NCBI RefSeq assembly: GCF_009727055.1
Contig: NC_052353.1
Coordinates: 64,561,868 to 64,625,867, forward strand
DNA from: Benincasa hispida
Lineage: Eukaryota; Streptophyta; Magnoliopsida; Cucurbitales; Cucurbitaceae
Reading direction: 5' to 3'
DNA: 64,000 nt
Notes under the pieces: generated by a model
What the model saw: only the letters and a program-made list of their open reading frames with translations
What the model was told of the DNA's origin: nothing
Databases searched by the model: none
Position numbers and translations under genes: made by a program
Shown: one piece after another, positions 62,640-64,000 of the stretch
How the letters are laid out: the number at the start of each line of letters is the position of its first letter
Numbering within the stretch: position 1 is the stretch's first letter

Positions 62640-64000
62640 TCCCCTCAAGTTGGGGCGTAGATATCGGCAAGACCCAACTTGCTAATACAAGCTTCAAACG
62701 TCTGTCTCGATAACCCTTTCGTAAAAACATCTACAACCTATTGGACTGAAGGTACATAGGGAATACAGATAGCTCCGCCAAGTTACCAAATTTCCCCATA
62801 CAAAGGTATAGTATCCTGAGGTTGACCTTCTATCAGTCACAGATCCGGCCCAATCTGAGTCAGACTATGCCTCGATGCTCCGTGTGTCATGTTTTCTGAA
62901 CACCAAGCCCTTCCCAAGGGTGGACTTCAGGTATCTCAAAATTCGAGTCACAACTTCCATGTGCTCCTCATAAGAACTCTGCATGAACTGACTTACCACA
63001 CTCACAGCATAGGAGATGTCGGGCCTAGTATGAGATAAGTAAATCAGTTTTCCTACCAAGCGTTGATACCTCTCCTTATTCACAGGAGCTCCTTCCGAAA
63101 TGCTTTTCAGTTTGCTATTGACCTCAATAAAAGTGTCAATAGGTTTGCATCCAATCATTCCAGTTTCCTTTAACAAGTCCAGAGTGTACTTCTGCTGAGA
63201 TACAGATATTCCTGCTTTTGATCTTGCCACTTCCATCCCGAGAAAATACCTCAAACTACCAAGATCCTTGATTTCAAAGTCGGGTATGGTCATCTATGAA
63301 AGTTACAAACCACCGTTTACTAGACATGGTAGAGATGCTTGAGGGACCCCAAACATCACTGTGGACCAGGTGAAAAGGCTGGGTACGTTTATAGGGCTGA
63401 GAAACAAATGACACGCGAGGTTGTTTAGCACATATACAGACATCACAAAATAATGAAGAAACATTCACATTATGGAATAAATGAGGAAATAAATATCGCA
63501 TATGTTGAAAACTAGGATGTCCAAGACGAAAATGCCACAATAAATAATTTGTTTCAGACATAGTAAACGAAGATAAAAGACTAGTCCTAAACAAGCTTCT
63601 GGAGAAAGCATCTACAGAAAGGAAATATAGGCATCTATCATATCGGGCAGTGCCAATTGTCTTCCCCGAGCTCAAGTCCTGAAACAAAGCAGTATCTGGT
63701 GAGAAGACAACTCTATAGTTCAAATCTTTTGTTATTTTGCTTATTGATAATAAGTTGTAAGAAATTTTGGGCACATGTAAGACATTTTGCAGAGTTAATC
63801 CCTGAAATGGTGACAGTCTGCCTTTTCCAGTAACAGGAGTGAAGGACCCATCCGCAATTCGAATCCTCTCATTTCCAGTGCTTGGATAGTATGAGAGAAA
63901 CCAGTCGGATGAGCCAGTCAAGTGATCAGTAGCTCCTGAATCTAGAATCCATAACTCATTCCCTTCAACAAGGAAACTAAAAGATTGAGGGTTACCTGAT
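62640..64000 (-). pseudogene. copia element 3 polyprotein with a large internal deletion
   Basis: It runs off the right edge. In coding order from 64000: aspartic protease with LWILDSGATDHLTGSS (about 63955-63910), then a spacer, GAG-pre-integrase with LLWHFRLGHPSFQH (about 63555-63510), CDVCICAKQ, HLVHSDVWGPSS and the start of the integrase core FIDDHTR (about 63290). The sequence then jumps to the RT C-terminal part, DFEIKDLGSLRYFLGMEVARS (about 63280-63215), and YQRLVGKLIYLSHTRPDISYAV. The integrase core and the RT catalytic YVDD part are gone. Further stops appear at 62865 and in the tail. It is more similar to live elements than elements 1 and 2 and probably younger. Confidence 0.9.

Overview
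The window is plant nuclear DNA, most likely from a cucurbit. Plant origin is shown by multi-exon genes with GT-AG introns, a chloroplast-targeted ketol-acid reductoisomerase, a TAXIMIN peptide gene, a trichome-birefringence-like acetyltransferase and dense plant LTR retrotransposons. The cucurbit placement is an inference from the look of the Ty3/gypsy gag and the copia LTRs and was not tested by a search.

Layout. 1-8503: two decayed Ty1/copia elements in tandem on the + strand, the first ending in a ~2.2 kb LTR and the second in a 451 bp LTR. 9738-13192: a complete 10-exon KARI gene (-). 13317-13321: five Ns. 14372-16320: a 5'-truncated LINE with a 16 bp target duplication, then a decayed RNase H fragment. 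16330-21250: AT-rich DNA with a hairpin MITE, a tRNA-derived SINE with a 16 bp target duplication and a tRNA-like sequence lacking its anticodon arm. 21257-31292: a 10 kb non-autonomous gypsy-type element (-), each of whose LTRs carries an independent solo LTR of one copia family. 33480-34150: a tRNA-Met-type primer site and a degenerate repeat tract. 36837-40520: gag and 5' LTR of a Ty3/gypsy element (-), the LTR holding an 83 bp minisatellite. 40600-46830: a pile-up of head-to-head copia LTRs. 48379-56181: a gene island with an ABCG half-transporter (-), a TBL O-acetyltransferase (-), a class II phospholipase A1 (+) and TAXIMIN (-). 58795-59502: the last four exons of a ferritin-like DUF455 gene (-), with a complete 269 bp TRIM retrotransposon 25 bp from an exon. 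62426-64000: a copia element (-) with a large integrase/RT deletion.

The genes do not form one pathway: they cover branched-chain amino-acid synthesis, membrane export, wall polysaccharide acetylation, lipid hydrolysis and peptide signalling. The main interest is nested transposon history, several very small retroelements dated by target duplications, and a clear assembly artefact at 29913-30133, where two Nextera mate-pair junction adapters flank a duplicated 145 bp segment. I saw no CRISPR array, operon or defence-type system.
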